Numbered from the stretch's first letter, positions 1-8,897 are shown. The stretch is 51,697 bases of DNA from Lachnospiraceae bacterium (GCA_017626325.1 JAGAIZ010000071.1:1-51697), one strand, 5' to 3'. Notes: generated by a model from the letters alone, not told the origin. Numbers and translations: made by a program.

Positions 1-100
1 ATTGTATATTAAAAGTTACAGAGGCGCAAGAAATTTTACATATAAATCTCCGTGTTATAAAGACACACATCTGTTTTTCAAATTTTCATATTAATCCTCA

Positions 101-228
101 TTTCTGAGCGACTTGTCGCGAAGAGGCGACGCAAATATCAGATTTGCGTCTGCCATCAGGGCTATTTGTTTTCGCTCAGAAACAAATAGCCGTGTGAAAA
201 ATCAACACATCAGTGTGATTTTTCACAC
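101..228. repeat. Cluster of perfect hairpins (REP-like or structured RNA)
   Basis: Three perfect stem-loops stand almost end to end. The first has a 9-bp stem (128-136 with 142-150), the second a 12-bp stem (160-171 with 180-191) and the third a 13-bp stem (192-204 with 216-228). In addition TTTCTGAGCG at 101-110 is the exact reverse complement of 173-182, so the second hairpin has a competing long-range fold. A GCGAC/GTCGC pair lies at 108-130. The cluster lies just downstream of the minus-strand deacetylase gene, so it could end transcription, but the density is more than a terminator needs. The rest of 1-244 is A+T-rich with no credible gene. Confidence 0.6.
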
Positions 229-244
229 TACCTCATGTTATTCA

Positions 245-1249
245 CTAACTGCCAATCTGCCGTCCTTCATGATCCAGATGGTAATTATCCTTATAAATTA
301 ACTGTGAGATCGGCACCAGCTCGTATCCCTGCCCCTGCAGGGTTGTGATCAGCGTTTCCAACGCGTCTGCTGTGTATTTTGCACCGTTATGGCATAAAAT
401 AATGCTGCCGTTCCCCAGATGTTTATGCTGGGTCACGGTCTGAATGATAGAGTCTACGCCGTAGTCCTTCCAGTCGAGAGAATCCACGTCCCACTGAATC
501 GGATAATACCCGCAGGCTTTCGCCACTTTTATGACATCATTGTCATAATCTCCATAGGGCGGTCTGAACAAGAACATTTCATATCCGGTCAGTTCCTGTA
601 CCTTTCTATGTACCGACATCAGCTCTTCCTCACATTCTTCATCGGAAAGCTGTGACATATTCTTATGGTTCTCACTGTGGTTGCCCAGATCGTGGCCATC
701 CGCCAGAATCGCTTTCACATCGTCCGGATAGCTTTCCACCCATCCCCCAGTCATAAAGAAAGTCACCTTCACATTATATTTACGCAGTATCTCCAGAATA
801 GTCGCCGTATCCTCATTGCCCCAGGCCGCGTCGAACGAGAGCGCCACCTGCTTCTTATCCGTCTCTACACAATAGATCGGCAGCTCCCTGCCGCCTACGG
901 TATTGCTGACCGTAATGGAATCAGGAAGCACTCTTGCCACGCCCTGCAGCAGCGCCACCGTCGCCAGTGCGAAAGCCGCTGACTTCACCGCCTGTATCAT
1001 CACATTGCGGCGGAAGCTTTCCCTCTTTCTCTCTTCCTTCGTCTGCATTTTCTGCCCTTCACAGGCTGTACCGCAATACTGTCCATATCCGCGCTGCCGC
1101 TCTCTTTCTGCCGTCCATTCTTCTACCTGCTCGCGCTTAGGCCATTCCTCATCCCTGGCTTTTCTGTGCTTATCCGAGAATATCTGTCTTTCCAATTCAC
1201 CAAGCGCCAATTCGACTTTTTCGCCCCAGGACTTCTGTTTCCCAGCCAT
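245..1249 (-). CDS. Membrane-anchored polysaccharide deacetylase (NodB domain)
   Basis: This 334-residue protein has a charged cytoplasmic N-terminus, one membrane segment around residues 85-105 and an extracellular NodB-type carbohydrate esterase 4 domain. Visible motifs are SFDAAWG (motif 1), HSENH (the metal-binding H-x3-H) and RPPYG. CE4 enzymes remove N- or O-acetyl groups from peptidoglycan or other surface glycans. Motif 1 has Ala where most family members have the second, metal-binding Asp, as in PdaB-like sporulation proteins, so catalysis may be altered. The ATG at 1249 is chosen because GGAGGAAGAGT lies directly before it; a longer frame to 1309 lacks such a site. It is separated from the upstream gene by a terminator. 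Confidence 0.85.
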   Translation of the reverse strand: MAGKQKSWGEKVELALGELERQIFSDKHRKARDEEWPKREQVEEWTAERERQRGYGQYCGTACEGQKMQTKEERKRESFRRNVMIQAVKSAAFALATVALLQGVARVLPDSITVSNTVGGRELPIYCVETDKKQVALSFDAAWGNEDTATILEILRKYNVKVTFFMTGGWVESYPDDVKAILADGHDLGNHSENHKNMSQLSDEECEEELMSVHRKVQELTGYEMFLFRPPYGDYDNDVIKVAKACGYYPIQWDVDSLDWKDYGVDSIIQTVTQHKHLGNGSIILCHNGAKYTADALETLITTLQGQGYELVPISQLIYKDNYHLDHEGRQIGS

Positions 1250-1314
1250 ACTCTTCCTCCATGGCAGAGCATCCTGATACCGGCCGGACCAGCCCGGTCC
1301 GACACGCAAAAATA

Positions 1315-1349
1315 CCCTGCACCTTTTAATTAATAAAGTATATGCAGGG
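1315..1349 (-). terminator. Rho-independent terminator
   Basis: CCCTGCA at 1315-1321 pairs with TGCAGGG at 1343-1349. Read on the minus strand the hairpin is followed by TATTTTTGC, a T-rich tail. It would end transcription of the small membrane protein gene before the deacetylase gene. Confidence 0.55.
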
Positions 1350-1427
1350 CATTTTATATTTTGTTACAAATTTCAGACCAAATCTGTATATGCCGCTCTG
1401 ATACGTCCGGCCGCCTCTTCGGGCTGT

Positions 1428-1910
1428 TTACTGTTCCTTCCTGATGCGCTCCAGCTCTTCCTCAATAGCGCGCACTTTCCTGTCGGTTTCATCGAGCCGC
1501 TGCTCCTGTATGCTCCTCTCCCGCTTCTCCTCTCCCCCGGAGGCAAAGAGCACTCTGGCAAGCAGGCCAGCCCCGCCGAAGATTAATACGAGAATCACAA
1601 CCCACTCATACAGAGTCATATGTACCAGCGAAATATTCGTAGTCATGATAATCGCCACCACTATGAGGAATACCCCTGCCGCCGTGAATATCTTGGACGG
1701 AAAGCTTCCTTCCGTGGCAAACATCCATACGATACCTATAATAAAGGGTACCATGACCAGCCCATTGCCCATATGAAATCCGCCGATTCTCCATCCGTAA
1801 CCAAAGAAACCGGAATATACCATGACCTTCTGTGATAAAATAAACAGTCCGGCCACAAGCATTGCAAGCCCCGCCAGAAACTGCAGCAGTTCGTTTTTTG
1901 CTTTCCTCAT
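1428..1910 (-). CDS. Small four-helix membrane protein with C-terminal coiled coil
   Basis: The family is not recognised. The 160-residue protein has four hydrophobic segments (about residues 9-27, 47-65, 72-90 and 101-118). A charged tail rich in Glu, Arg and Lys (about 125-160) follows and has coiled-coil heptad character. The layout suggests an inner-membrane scaffold or sensor with a cytoplasmic helix, but no function can be assigned. An AAGGAGAG site precedes the ATG at 1910. It is flanked by a terminator downstream and a divergent permease gene upstream, so it is probably transcribed alone. Confidence 0.7.
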   Translation of the reverse strand: MRKAKNELLQFLAGLAMLVAGLFILSQKVMVYSGFFGYGWRIGGFHMGNGLVMVPFIIGIVWMFATEGSFPSKIFTAAGVFLIVVAIIMTTNISLVHMTLYEWVVILVLIFGGAGLLARVLFASGGEEKRERSIQEQRLDETDRKVRAIEEELERIRKEQ

Positions 1911-2011
1911 ATAACATTTCTCTCCTTATCAGCACGTATTTTTCATGCTTTATCTCTTTGCTAAATCTTATCACGTTTTGATTGATAATAAAAGCTTCAT
2001 AACAAAAGCTT

Positions 2012-2041
2012 CGTAAAATAAAAGTCCGTAAAATAAAAGTC
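2012..2041. repeat. 15-bp perfect tandem duplication
   Basis: CGTAAAATAAAAGTC occurs twice head to tail, directly upstream of the -35 box of the downstream permease gene. A looser copy (AAAGCTTC spaced by a few bases) precedes it. It could be an A-rich UP-type element or simple slippage. Confidence 0.6.
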
Positions 2042-2052
2042 CCGCATCCCTC

Positions 2053-2080
2053 TTGACATTCCCGTTAAAACCGTTAGAAT
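2053..2080 (+). promoter_or_regulatory. Sigma-A-type promoter of the PTS_EIIC_2 gene
   Basis: TTGACA at 2053-2058 and TAGAAT at 2075-2080 are separated by 16 bp. The permease ATG lies about 60 bases further on. Confidence 0.65.
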
Positions 2081-2142
2081 ATGATGTAATGTCATTGACA
2101 AGACAGTGGTCTTTACAGTTGTGAGAAAGGATGTACATAATC

Positions 2143-3192
2143 ATGAAAGAATTTCTGAAACGCAAAAACATTATCTTTTCCTTCAAAAGATATGGTGTTG
2201 AATGCTTAAGCGCTATGGCACAGGGCCTGTTCTGTTCCCTGTTGATCGGCACTATTATCAAGACGCTGGGCCAGCAGCTTGGCATCGAATTCCTCGTTAC
2301 CATCGGCACTTACGCCTCCTCCATGGCAGGTCCTGCCATGGCCATTTCCATCGGTTTCGCCTTACAGGCGCCTCCGCTCGTACTCTTCTCCCTCGCCGCA
2401 GTAGGCGGGGCCGCCAATGAACTGGGCGGTGCAGGCGGTCCTCTGGCAGTTCTGATCATTGCGATTGCTGCCGCCGAATGCGGTAAGATCGTTTCCAAAG
2501 AAACAAAGATCGATATTCTCGTTACGCCCTTCGTAACGATCTTCGTGGGCATCGCTTTATCCGCTCTGCTCGCACCCGGCATCGGCGCCGCGGCAAGCTC
2601 TGTCGGACAGGTTATTATGTGGGCTACTGATTTACAGCCGTTCCTGATGGGTATTATCGTCTCCGTACTGGTGGGCATCGCGCTGACGCTCCCGATTTCC
2701 TCCGCAGCCATCTGTGCCGCGCTTTCCTTAACCGGACTTGCGGGCGGCGCTGCCGTTGCGGGCTGCTGCGCCAACATGGTAGGCTTCGCGGTCATGAGCT
2801 TCAAGGAGAACAAATGGGGCGGTCTGGTATCCCAGGGCATTGGTACTTCTATGCTTCAGATGGGCAATATTATGAAAAATCCGAAGATCTGGATTCCGCC
2901 TATCGTCGCTTCCGCCATCACAGGTCCTATCGCTACCTGCGTCTTCCGGTTAGAAATGAACGGCACGCCCGTTTCCTCCGGCATGGGCACCTGCGGCCTG
3001 GTAGGCCAGATCGGCGTCTATACCGGCTGGATAAACGACATTGCCGCCGGAACCAGAACGGCCATTACCGCTTTCGACTGGGTCGGACTGATTCTGATCA
3101 GCTTCATCCTGCCCGCAGTCATCTCTTTACTGCTGGGCAACCTGCTGCGTAAGATTGGCTGGATCAAAGAGAATGATTTGAAGCTGGACTAA
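2143..3192 (+). CDS. PTS_EIIC_2-family membrane transporter
   Basis: This 349-residue protein is made almost entirely of Gly/Ala-rich hydrophobic helices. It has long conserved-looking stretches such as GAANELGGAGGPLAV, and MNGTPVSSGMGTCGLVGQIG near residue 275. These match the PTS_EIIC_2 family (YhjN-type), which resembles PTS sugar permease IIC subunits but is normally found without IIA/IIB partners. None is encoded nearby, so the substrate and energy coupling are unknown. The ATG at 2143 is preferred over 2131 because the AAAGG site ends at 2130, immediately against the earlier ATG. It has its own promoter. Confidence 0.8.
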   Translation: MKEFLKRKNIIFSFKRYGVECLSAMAQGLFCSLLIGTIIKTLGQQLGIEFLVTIGTYASSMAGPAMAISIGFALQAPPLVLFSLAAVGGAANELGGAGGPLAVLIIAIAAAECGKIVSKETKIDILVTPFVTIFVGIALSALLAPGIGAAASSVGQVIMWATDLQPFLMGIIVSVLVGIALTLPISSAAICAALSLTGLAGGAAVAGCCANMVGFAVMSFKENKWGGLVSQGIGTSMLQMGNIMKNPKIWIPPIVASAITGPIATCVFRLEMNGTPVSSGMGTCGLVGQIGVYTGWINDIAAGTRTAITAFDWVGLILISFILPAVISLLLGNLLRKIGWIKENDLKLD

Positions 3193-3342
3193 GATATAAG
3201 GCCCGCTCCAATATTTTGGCCGATATTTTTCAGAAAAAACACATTTTGCCCTTTACAAATCCATGTATTTACCGAGATAATATATATAAGATAGTTCTGA
3301 CAAAAGACACGGATGTCGATCAAATAACATGGAGGGATGATT

Positions 3343-4056
3343 ATGGGAATCAGTTTAAACGGATTAAATTCAGGTCTGGCAGACACCTATTCCAGTCTGC
3401 TTGGAGGCGGCAGTTCTTCTTCTGACTCCGGTGTATCCTCAATCCTTGCGGATTACGCTTCTATCAAAAACGGCAGCTACGGTAAGCTGATGAAATCTTA
3501 TTACGCAAAGGCCAAGGCAGAAGCAGAGGATGATGAGAGCGGTTCTTCCGCAGCCAGTTCCAGCAAAGAAAAGGATACGCTGACGGCCTCTTCCGCCAGC
3601 AGCGCATACAAGGCTGCTGAGAAATTACTGACGACAGATTTCAGCGAAGAGAATCTGGATGAAGCATATGACGCTGTATCCGATTTCGTCAAACAGTACA
3701 ACAGCTTAATAAAGAACGGCACATCCAGCAGCAATTCTTCTGTCCGGAAACAGGCGCAATATCTGTACGATACCATGTACAGCAATTACAAGCTTTTTGC
3801 CAAGATAGGAATCACCCTGAACACGGACAGAACCTTATCATTAGACGAAGATACGTTCAAAGATAAAGGAAATTATTCCACGATGAAGACCCTGTTCAAC
3901 GGCTCCAATTCTTTTGCGGATAAGGTATCCTACAAGGCAAGCCAAATGTACCGTTACGCAAACGAAGGCAAATCCATCACCGCTAAGACTTACACCAGCA
4001 GCGGTACTTACAGCGCTACGAATACGTCTGATTCGACGATTGACAGCGCGATGTAA
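3343..4056 (+). CDS. Ser-rich helical protein, weakly FliD-like
   Basis: No family is firmly recognised. The 237-residue product has no signal peptide or membrane segment. It starts MGISLNGLNSGLADTYSSLL, has poly-Ser/Gly and acidic low-complexity stretches (about 20-30 and 60-85), a helical central part (VSDFVKQYNSLIKN) and the motif IGITLNTDRTLSLDE. The last two resemble the C-terminal part of flagellar cap protein FliD, but no flagellar gene is nearby and the length is about half of FliD. GGAGGG at 3331-3336 sets the start at 3343, six bases away. A strong bidirectional terminator follows. Confidence 0.7.
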   Translation: MGISLNGLNSGLADTYSSLLGGGSSSSDSGVSSILADYASIKNGSYGKLMKSYYAKAKAEAEDDESGSSAASSSKEKDTLTASSASSAYKAAEKLLTTDFSEENLDEAYDAVSDFVKQYNSLIKNGTSSSNSSVRKQAQYLYDTMYSNYKLFAKIGITLNTDRTLSLDEDTFKDKGNYSTMKTLFNGSNSFADKVSYKASQMYRYANEGKSITAKTYTSSGTYSATNTSDSTIDSAM

Positions 4057-4116
4057 TGCGATGTTCGTTGGGACTTTCGTCAGACAAGAATAAGAAATAA
4101 GATATAGGTTAAAGTC

Positions 4117-4151
4117 ATCCCCGCTTCGGACCAATCGTGCGAAGCGGGGAT
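4117..4151. terminator. Bidirectional terminator
   Basis: A perfect 12-bp stem (ATCCCCGCTTCG at 4117-4128 with CGAAGCGGGGAT at 4140-4151) is enclosed by T/A-rich flanks. It separates the convergent Ser-rich gene and the MBOAT gene. Confidence 0.8.
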
Positions 4152-4165
4152 TCTTTCATCCATAT

Positions 4166-5737
4166 CTAGAAATTCTGATATGCAAATCCTTCTGTACTGT
4201 ACGCGCTCCCGTACACGCCGTATACCAGCACGACGAGCATTCCGGCAAGATACAGCATCCACCTGAAAGGCAGGTTCTGCCTGGCAATCATGCCGCGCAC
4301 CTCCCCCTTAACCTGCAATAATTCCACGCCAGCCAGCAGACATATTCCGATGATGAGAATCTGCCAGTTCAAGCCGTTTAACCCATATCCCATCATCTCC
4401 CCTGTAAACAAAGGAAGCACGTGGGTATTGGTTATGATCTGTCGAATAATCCGCAGCGTACTTGAGAACGACCCGCCCTTCGTCAGCAGCCGCCCACCTG
4501 CAAAAATGCACCCTGTCCGCAGCATCTGGAACAGCCGGTAGCTAAAGCAGTCTGCCCGAATGCCGATTCTTCCCGGCAGTGAAGACAGAACATCCGACCA
4601 GACGACAGACGCCGTAATCAGCGTGCCGTAATATATACCCCACGCTACATAGCCGACGCCATTCCCATGCCATATGCCTGTCAGAAGCCATGTCGTCATA
4701 ATAGGAATCCCTGCCGCAAGCAGCTTCGCCATGCGGGGTGAAAGACACTGTTTCGACCACTTGCTGATGCGTTTGTGCCATCCTGATATGGTAATCGGAT
4801 AATACACATAATCTTTGAACCAGCCTCCCAGAGTCATATGCCATCTGCGCCAGAATTCCGAAACGCTTCTTGCCCGGAACGGATGATCGAAATTGCGCTC
4901 CAGCTCCACGCCAAACAGTTCGGATACTCCCCGCATGATATCCATATAGCCCGAGAAATCCGCATAAATCTGCACCACATCCAGAGCCAGCGCAATCAGG
5001 TACACCATGCCCTCTCCGTCCGTTACCGCGAATGCCTCACTGACAAATACCATAGCGCGGTCTGCTATTACAAGCTTCTTACAGACTCCCCAAAGAACGA
5101 GCTGCAGCCCCTGCGTTACTCTGGTATAATCCAGCGTCAGCTCCTTTTTCAGTTCCTGTCCCAGCAGGTTGTATCTGGATATCGGCCCCTGCGTAATATG
5201 GGGAAAATAAGCCGCATATAACGCGAAGCGGAACACATTGCGCTCGTAATCATACCGTTTCCAGTATACATCCAGCAGATAACCAACTGCGGAAAAGCTG
5301 TAATAAGATATACCAAGCGGTACTATAACGCGCGCCGCAGCGCTCAGATCATTTGCACGCGCCGCCCGGTACAGCAGCGCTTTCTCCAGAATCAGGTATC
5401 CGATATTGATGCAGACAGCCAGTATCACGATCGCCTTCGCCTTCCTCTGATCCTTCTGTCTTCTGCACTTTTTCTCTGCCGGACTGTATGTATTCTGATC
5501 AAAATCAGCCCTCTGTCTCTCCCATATCCTTCCAATTGCTGCCGAACTCAGCCATATGCTTATGATTGTCGCTACAAGAAAAGGCACAAACTCCAGCCCC
5601 GCAATCATATAAAAAAGCATGCTGCCTGCCAACAGCACTATCCATCTGCTTTTCCTCGGGCATATCGCAAACACTGCAAACACAACCATGACAAAGGCTG
5701 CAAACTCCAATGATGTAATCGTCATATGCTCCCTCAT
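4166..5737 (-). CDS. MBOAT-family O-acyltransferase (DltB/AlgI-like)
   Basis: A polytopic membrane protein of 523 residues (519 if started at the ATG at 5725). It carries the MBOAT hallmarks FWRRWHMTLGGWF and LLTGIWHGNG, where the His of WHG is the presumed catalytic residue. Family members such as DltB and AlgI move an acyl group from a cytoplasmic donor across the membrane onto a cell-surface polymer. It is the last gene of a cassette with an adenylation enzyme, an acyl carrier protein and an SGNH protein, so the donor is probably the acyl-loaded carrier protein encoded 33 bases upstream. Which start is used is unclear, since AGGGAG lies between the two ATGs. Confidence 0.85.
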   Translation of the reverse strand: MREHMTITSLEFAAFVMVVFAVFAICPRKSRWIVLLAGSMLFYMIAGLEFVPFLVATIISIWLSSAAIGRIWERQRADFDQNTYSPAEKKCRRQKDQRKAKAIVILAVCINIGYLILEKALLYRAARANDLSAAARVIVPLGISYYSFSAVGYLLDVYWKRYDYERNVFRFALYAAYFPHITQGPISRYNLLGQELKKELTLDYTRVTQGLQLVLWGVCKKLVIADRAMVFVSEAFAVTDGEGMVYLIALALDVVQIYADFSGYMDIMRGVSELFGVELERNFDHPFRARSVSEFWRRWHMTLGGWFKDYVYYPITISGWHKRISKWSKQCLSPRMAKLLAAGIPIMTTWLLTGIWHGNGVGYVAWGIYYGTLITASVVWSDVLSSLPGRIGIRADCFSYRLFQMLRTGCIFAGGRLLTKGGSFSSTLRIIRQIITNTHVLPLFTGEMMGYGLNGLNWQILIIGICLLAGVELLQVKGEVRGMIARQNLPFRWMLYLAGMLVVLVYGVYGSAYSTEGFAYQNF

Positions 5738-5770
5738 TTCCAGCGCTCAAAAACGTATTCTTCATGCCGC

Positions 5771-5995
5771 TTACCGCAGTTCTTCTATCATTTCCATCAT
5801 ACTGTCCACGCTGTCAAAATGTTTTCCGTCCATATATTCCATGCCAATACTGATGTCAAAGGTCTCTTCCAGCAGTGTAATCAGTTCCATCATCGTAATG
5901 GAGTCGATGATCTTATCCGTCACAAGCCCTTTTTGTGTCTCAAAGCTGACACCAGGCTTCAAGCCCTCTAATATTTCCAGTATTTGTTCTTTCAT
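5771..5995 (-). CDS. Acyl carrier protein (DltC-like)
   Basis: A 74-residue acidic helical protein of normal carrier-protein length. Ser32 in the motif DSITMMEL is the expected 4'-phosphopantetheine attachment site. Its position between the adenylation enzyme and the MBOAT gene indicates that it carries the activated acyl or aminoacyl group from one to the other, as DltC does for D-alanine. An AGGAGG site lies eight bases before the ATG. It is not the fatty-acid synthesis ACP by context. Confidence 0.88.
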   Translation of the reverse strand: MKEQILEILEGLKPGVSFETQKGLVTDKIIDSITMMELITLLEETFDISIGMEYMDGKHFDSVDSMMEMIEELR

Positions 5996-6019
5996 GTTCT
6001 TATCCTCCTCTGCCGTATC

Positions 6020-7450
6020 TCATAATTCCTTTCTCTCCAGCGTTCCATAAAGGATTTTGCCGGAAGCGTTCCTTGGAAGCTCTGCCAGATAGTCCACCTG
6101 TACCGCCAGGGCGTTAATACGGGTCTTGTCCACCACGAATTCTTTTACCTTCTCTATGGCGTCCTTGTCTGTGATATAAAGGCGCATGCGTTCATCCGTC
6201 CCCACCGCCGCACAATCAGCATGAGGAAACGTCTGATTCACTAGCTGCTCTATCTCGTCCAGATTCACACGGCTGCCATACAGCTTCAGAAACCGTTTCC
6301 TGCGCCCTGTGATATAATAATATCCATCCGCATCCTTTCTTGCTATATCGCCCGTATATAAAACGCCGCCCCAGTCATCGCCCCGGCTCAGATCCTCTGC
6401 CGACTCCGCATAGCCCAAGGCAACATTTTCTCCCCGATAGACCAGTTCTCCATCCGTCTGCGACTGGCAAATCTCATCCCCTTCTTCGTCCACCAGCGCA
6501 AATGTACCTCCGGGAATGGGAATTCCTATACTGCCGCACTTATCCAGGCAATGCTCCGCCGGCAGATATGACATTCTCGCCGTGGCCTCCGTCTGCCCAT
6601 ACATGACGATAAATTTCCTGCCTTCCTTCCCGGCCCATTCCCCGAACTCTCTCTGTAGAGCGACAGGCAGTCTGCCGCCCGCCTGGGTCAATACTTTAAG
6701 ATCAGGCAGGTCCATCTGCATACATTTGACCTTCCTCAACACCCCATAGGTATAAGGGACGCCTGCCAGAGACGTGGCTTTCCGCTCTTTCATAAACTCC
6801 CAGAATTCTCTGCGCACCACCGGATATGACGTAAGAAGCACCGTTGCTCCCATCCTCAGATGACTGTGCAGCACCGACAAGCCGTAGGTATAATGCATAG
6901 GCAGGGTCGTAACAGGGCGCTCCTTCTCATCACTCGCAAGATACTCGCAGATAGACGCGGCATTGGCTTCCATATTTCGATAGCTTTGCCTTACGAACTT
7001 GGGGCTGCCGGTAGAGCCGGAAGTCGTCAGCAGAACGCCCAGGCCATCGCACAAAGGATAAGGCGGTCCGGGTGAAAGCAGCAAAAGATCATATCCCTGA
7101 TAGGAATAGAGCGCCTCATAACTCTGCAGGGACTCCCTCTGCCGTCTTTCCTCCTGCGGCAGCCACATATACCTGGGTCTGTACAGCCGCATCAGTTTAT
7201 TCAGCAACATTTCATCCAGCGCGCTGTCCAGCAATAACGGAACAACCCGGTTGCGCAAAAGCCCCACATACCCCGCCACACTGGCAATCGTATTGCTGCA
7301 AAGCTGCAGGCACACCGACCTTGGCATCAGCATGGTGGACAGAATGCGGCTAAGCTCTGTCATTTCTTCATAAGTACATTCCCTGCCGTCATCCTGCACC
7401 AACGCCTTTCCTGCGCCATACTGTTCCAGCTTATCCCAAAAGTACTGCAT
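6020..7450 (-). CDS. AMP-forming adenylation enzyme (DltA-like)
   Basis: A 476-residue ANL-superfamily enzyme that would activate a carboxylate with ATP and load it onto the neighbouring carrier protein. The core motifs are visible in order: TTSGSTGSPK (P-loop), MYGQTEATARM, YTGDIARKDADGYYYITGR and the C-terminal LPRNASGKI with its catalytic Lys. D-alanine is the substrate in true DltA, but specificity cannot be read here, and a fatty or other amino acid is possible. The frame is open to 7576, but the ATG at 7450 has GGAGGAAAAGAGGATA before it and begins like typical family members. The upstream gene ends at 7503. Confidence 0.85.
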   Translation of the reverse strand: MQYFWDKLEQYGAGKALVQDDGRECTYEEMTELSRILSTMLMPRSVCLQLCSNTIASVAGYVGLLRNRVVPLLLDSALDEMLLNKLMRLYRPRYMWLPQEERRQRESLQSYEALYSYQGYDLLLLSPGPPYPLCDGLGVLLTTSGSTGSPKFVRQSYRNMEANAASICEYLASDEKERPVTTLPMHYTYGLSVLHSHLRMGATVLLTSYPVVRREFWEFMKERKATSLAGVPYTYGVLRKVKCMQMDLPDLKVLTQAGGRLPVALQREFGEWAGKEGRKFIVMYGQTEATARMSYLPAEHCLDKCGSIGIPIPGGTFALVDEEGDEICQSQTDGELVYRGENVALGYAESAEDLSRGDDWGGVLYTGDIARKDADGYYYITGRRKRFLKLYGSRVNLDEIEQLVNQTFPHADCAAVGTDERMRLYITDKDAIEKVKEFVVDKTRINALAVQVDYLAELPRNASGKILYGTLERKEL

Positions 7451-7502
7451 TATCCTCTTTTCCTCCGTTGCTTTCTCAAGATTACCTGTTCGATTCTGCA
7501 TT

Positions 7503-8849
7503 TTACAGCCAGATATAAACAGTGCATAAGCTCTGTTTCTCCTGCCATACTGTAATGCGGAGTCTTTTGCCGTCATATTCCGCTCCTAATACCAGATATT
7601 TCTGCCCGAAGGGTATATATGTGCCAAGAGGCGCGACTACCATATCGCTGTCGTCCTCCACAATGTCTATTTGATATTGCCAGTCCTGCACACCGCTGTA
7701 TACCGGCGTCAGAGTAAGCGACGTACCTGTTTCTTCCCGCCGGCCTTTCTCATAGACAAATCCATGAAAGCCCTGCTCCTGCCCGATTCTTTCCGCTGCG
7801 CTTCCATACCACAGGACGTCGTCTTCCCCGGACAAGTATTTTGCCAGAAAAGCGTTGAACTGTGCATTCCCCTGCTCATTCAGATGATCTCCATCACCAA
7901 AACAACTCTCATCCGACAATATGGTTTCCCTGGACACACAATTAAAATCCACAAAATATGCCTGCCGGTCTTCACAGAACTGCCGCAGATACACCATGCA
8001 GTCATCCCATTTGTACGGATTTGCCGCCACATACATATCCGAATAGGGCATAACCATACAAGTCAGCGCAATGCCTTTGCCCTGACAAAGCTCTATGATC
8101 TTCTCAAGCCAGTATAATTGGCCTTCGTCAAACCGTTCCGGCGTGACATACATATCGCTGCCTGCACTGTAAGCCAATGTACGTTGTCCCGAAAAATCCC
8201 TGGTTATTTTCCAACTGCCGCGTCCGGCATAATAGTGCCAGGATTCGGTCATTGCCTCTTCATACTGCATCTGCCTGTATGCGTCAGATGCTTCCTTCTG
8301 CCGCCACACCGTAATCCGCTCGGACAGTTTCAGTCCCTCAAGAGGATTAAGCGACCGGCATAAGGGGATGTATTTATTTGTCGCGTGAGGTTCTTGGCTG
8401 ACCGTCTCCAAATACCGCACTTTGTTCAGACTTGGCTTCATATAATCCGCTATCAGGTAATGTGCGGTCTCGCTGTTCTGATTTCTGATCAGATTCGCAA
8501 GAGACGCTTCCACATATACTCTTTCCGGCTGATGCTGCTTCAATATTTCCAGCAAAAGGAAATACGCGCTCCCTAAATCCTGCGACGACGTTCCCATATT
8601 AAAACAGCTTTTGCCCAGCTTCTCCGTCAGGTACACCGCATCTATTCCGTCTCTTACATGAGAAGACCCAATAAAAACAAGATCTATATTTTCCTCTGTC
8701 TCATAGAATTCATGGAAAGAAATTCGCGTCTCGGAATGATAGTCGTCTACAAACAAATTCTGCAGTTCTTCATACAGGATAAACACCGCCAGCAGAAAAG
8801 CTAACACTTTAATACCATTTCTTATTCTTCTCTTTGCCATTTCTTCCAT
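7503..8849 (-). CDS. SGNH-fold, DltD-like membrane-anchored protein
   Basis: A 448-residue protein with an N-terminal membrane anchor (about residues 13-30) and an extracellular SGNH-hydrolase-like domain. The catalytic Ser lies in FIGSSHVRDG, and the Asp/His pair in DGDHLNEQG near residue 318. DltD and AlgX/AlgJ-type proteins have this layout and complete surface O-acylation together with an MBOAT protein. It is the first gene of the cassette. A TTG at 8861 is in frame, but the ATG at 8849 follows GGAAG at a normal distance. Substrate unknown. Confidence 0.8.
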   Translation of the reverse strand: MEEMAKRRIRNGIKVLAFLLAVFILYEELQNLFVDDYHSETRISFHEFYETEENIDLVFIGSSHVRDGIDAVYLTEKLGKSCFNMGTSSQDLGSAYFLLLEILKQHQPERVYVEASLANLIRNQNSETAHYLIADYMKPSLNKVRYLETVSQEPHATNKYIPLCRSLNPLEGLKLSERITVWRQKEASDAYRQMQYEEAMTESWHYYAGRGSWKITRDFSGQRTLAYSAGSDMYVTPERFDEGQLYWLEKIIELCQGKGIALTCMVMPYSDMYVAANPYKWDDCMVYLRQFCEDRQAYFVDFNCVSRETILSDESCFGDGDHLNEQGNAQFNAFLAKYLSGEDDVLWYGSAAERIGQEQGFHGFVYEKGRREETGTSLTLTPVYSGVQDWQYQIDIVEDDSDMVVAPLGTYIPFGQKYLVLGAEYDGKRLRITVWQEKQSLCTVYIWL

Positions 8850-8897
8850 AACTACTTCCAACTTTGTCTGTATGCATACTTTTAATTTATACAGATG

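Noticed and set aside
3229-3236. GCCGATAT resembling a sigma-28 (flagellar) -10 box before the Ser-rich gene
   Set aside because: No TAAA-type -35 sequence is found about 15 bases upstream, so the match is probably chance.
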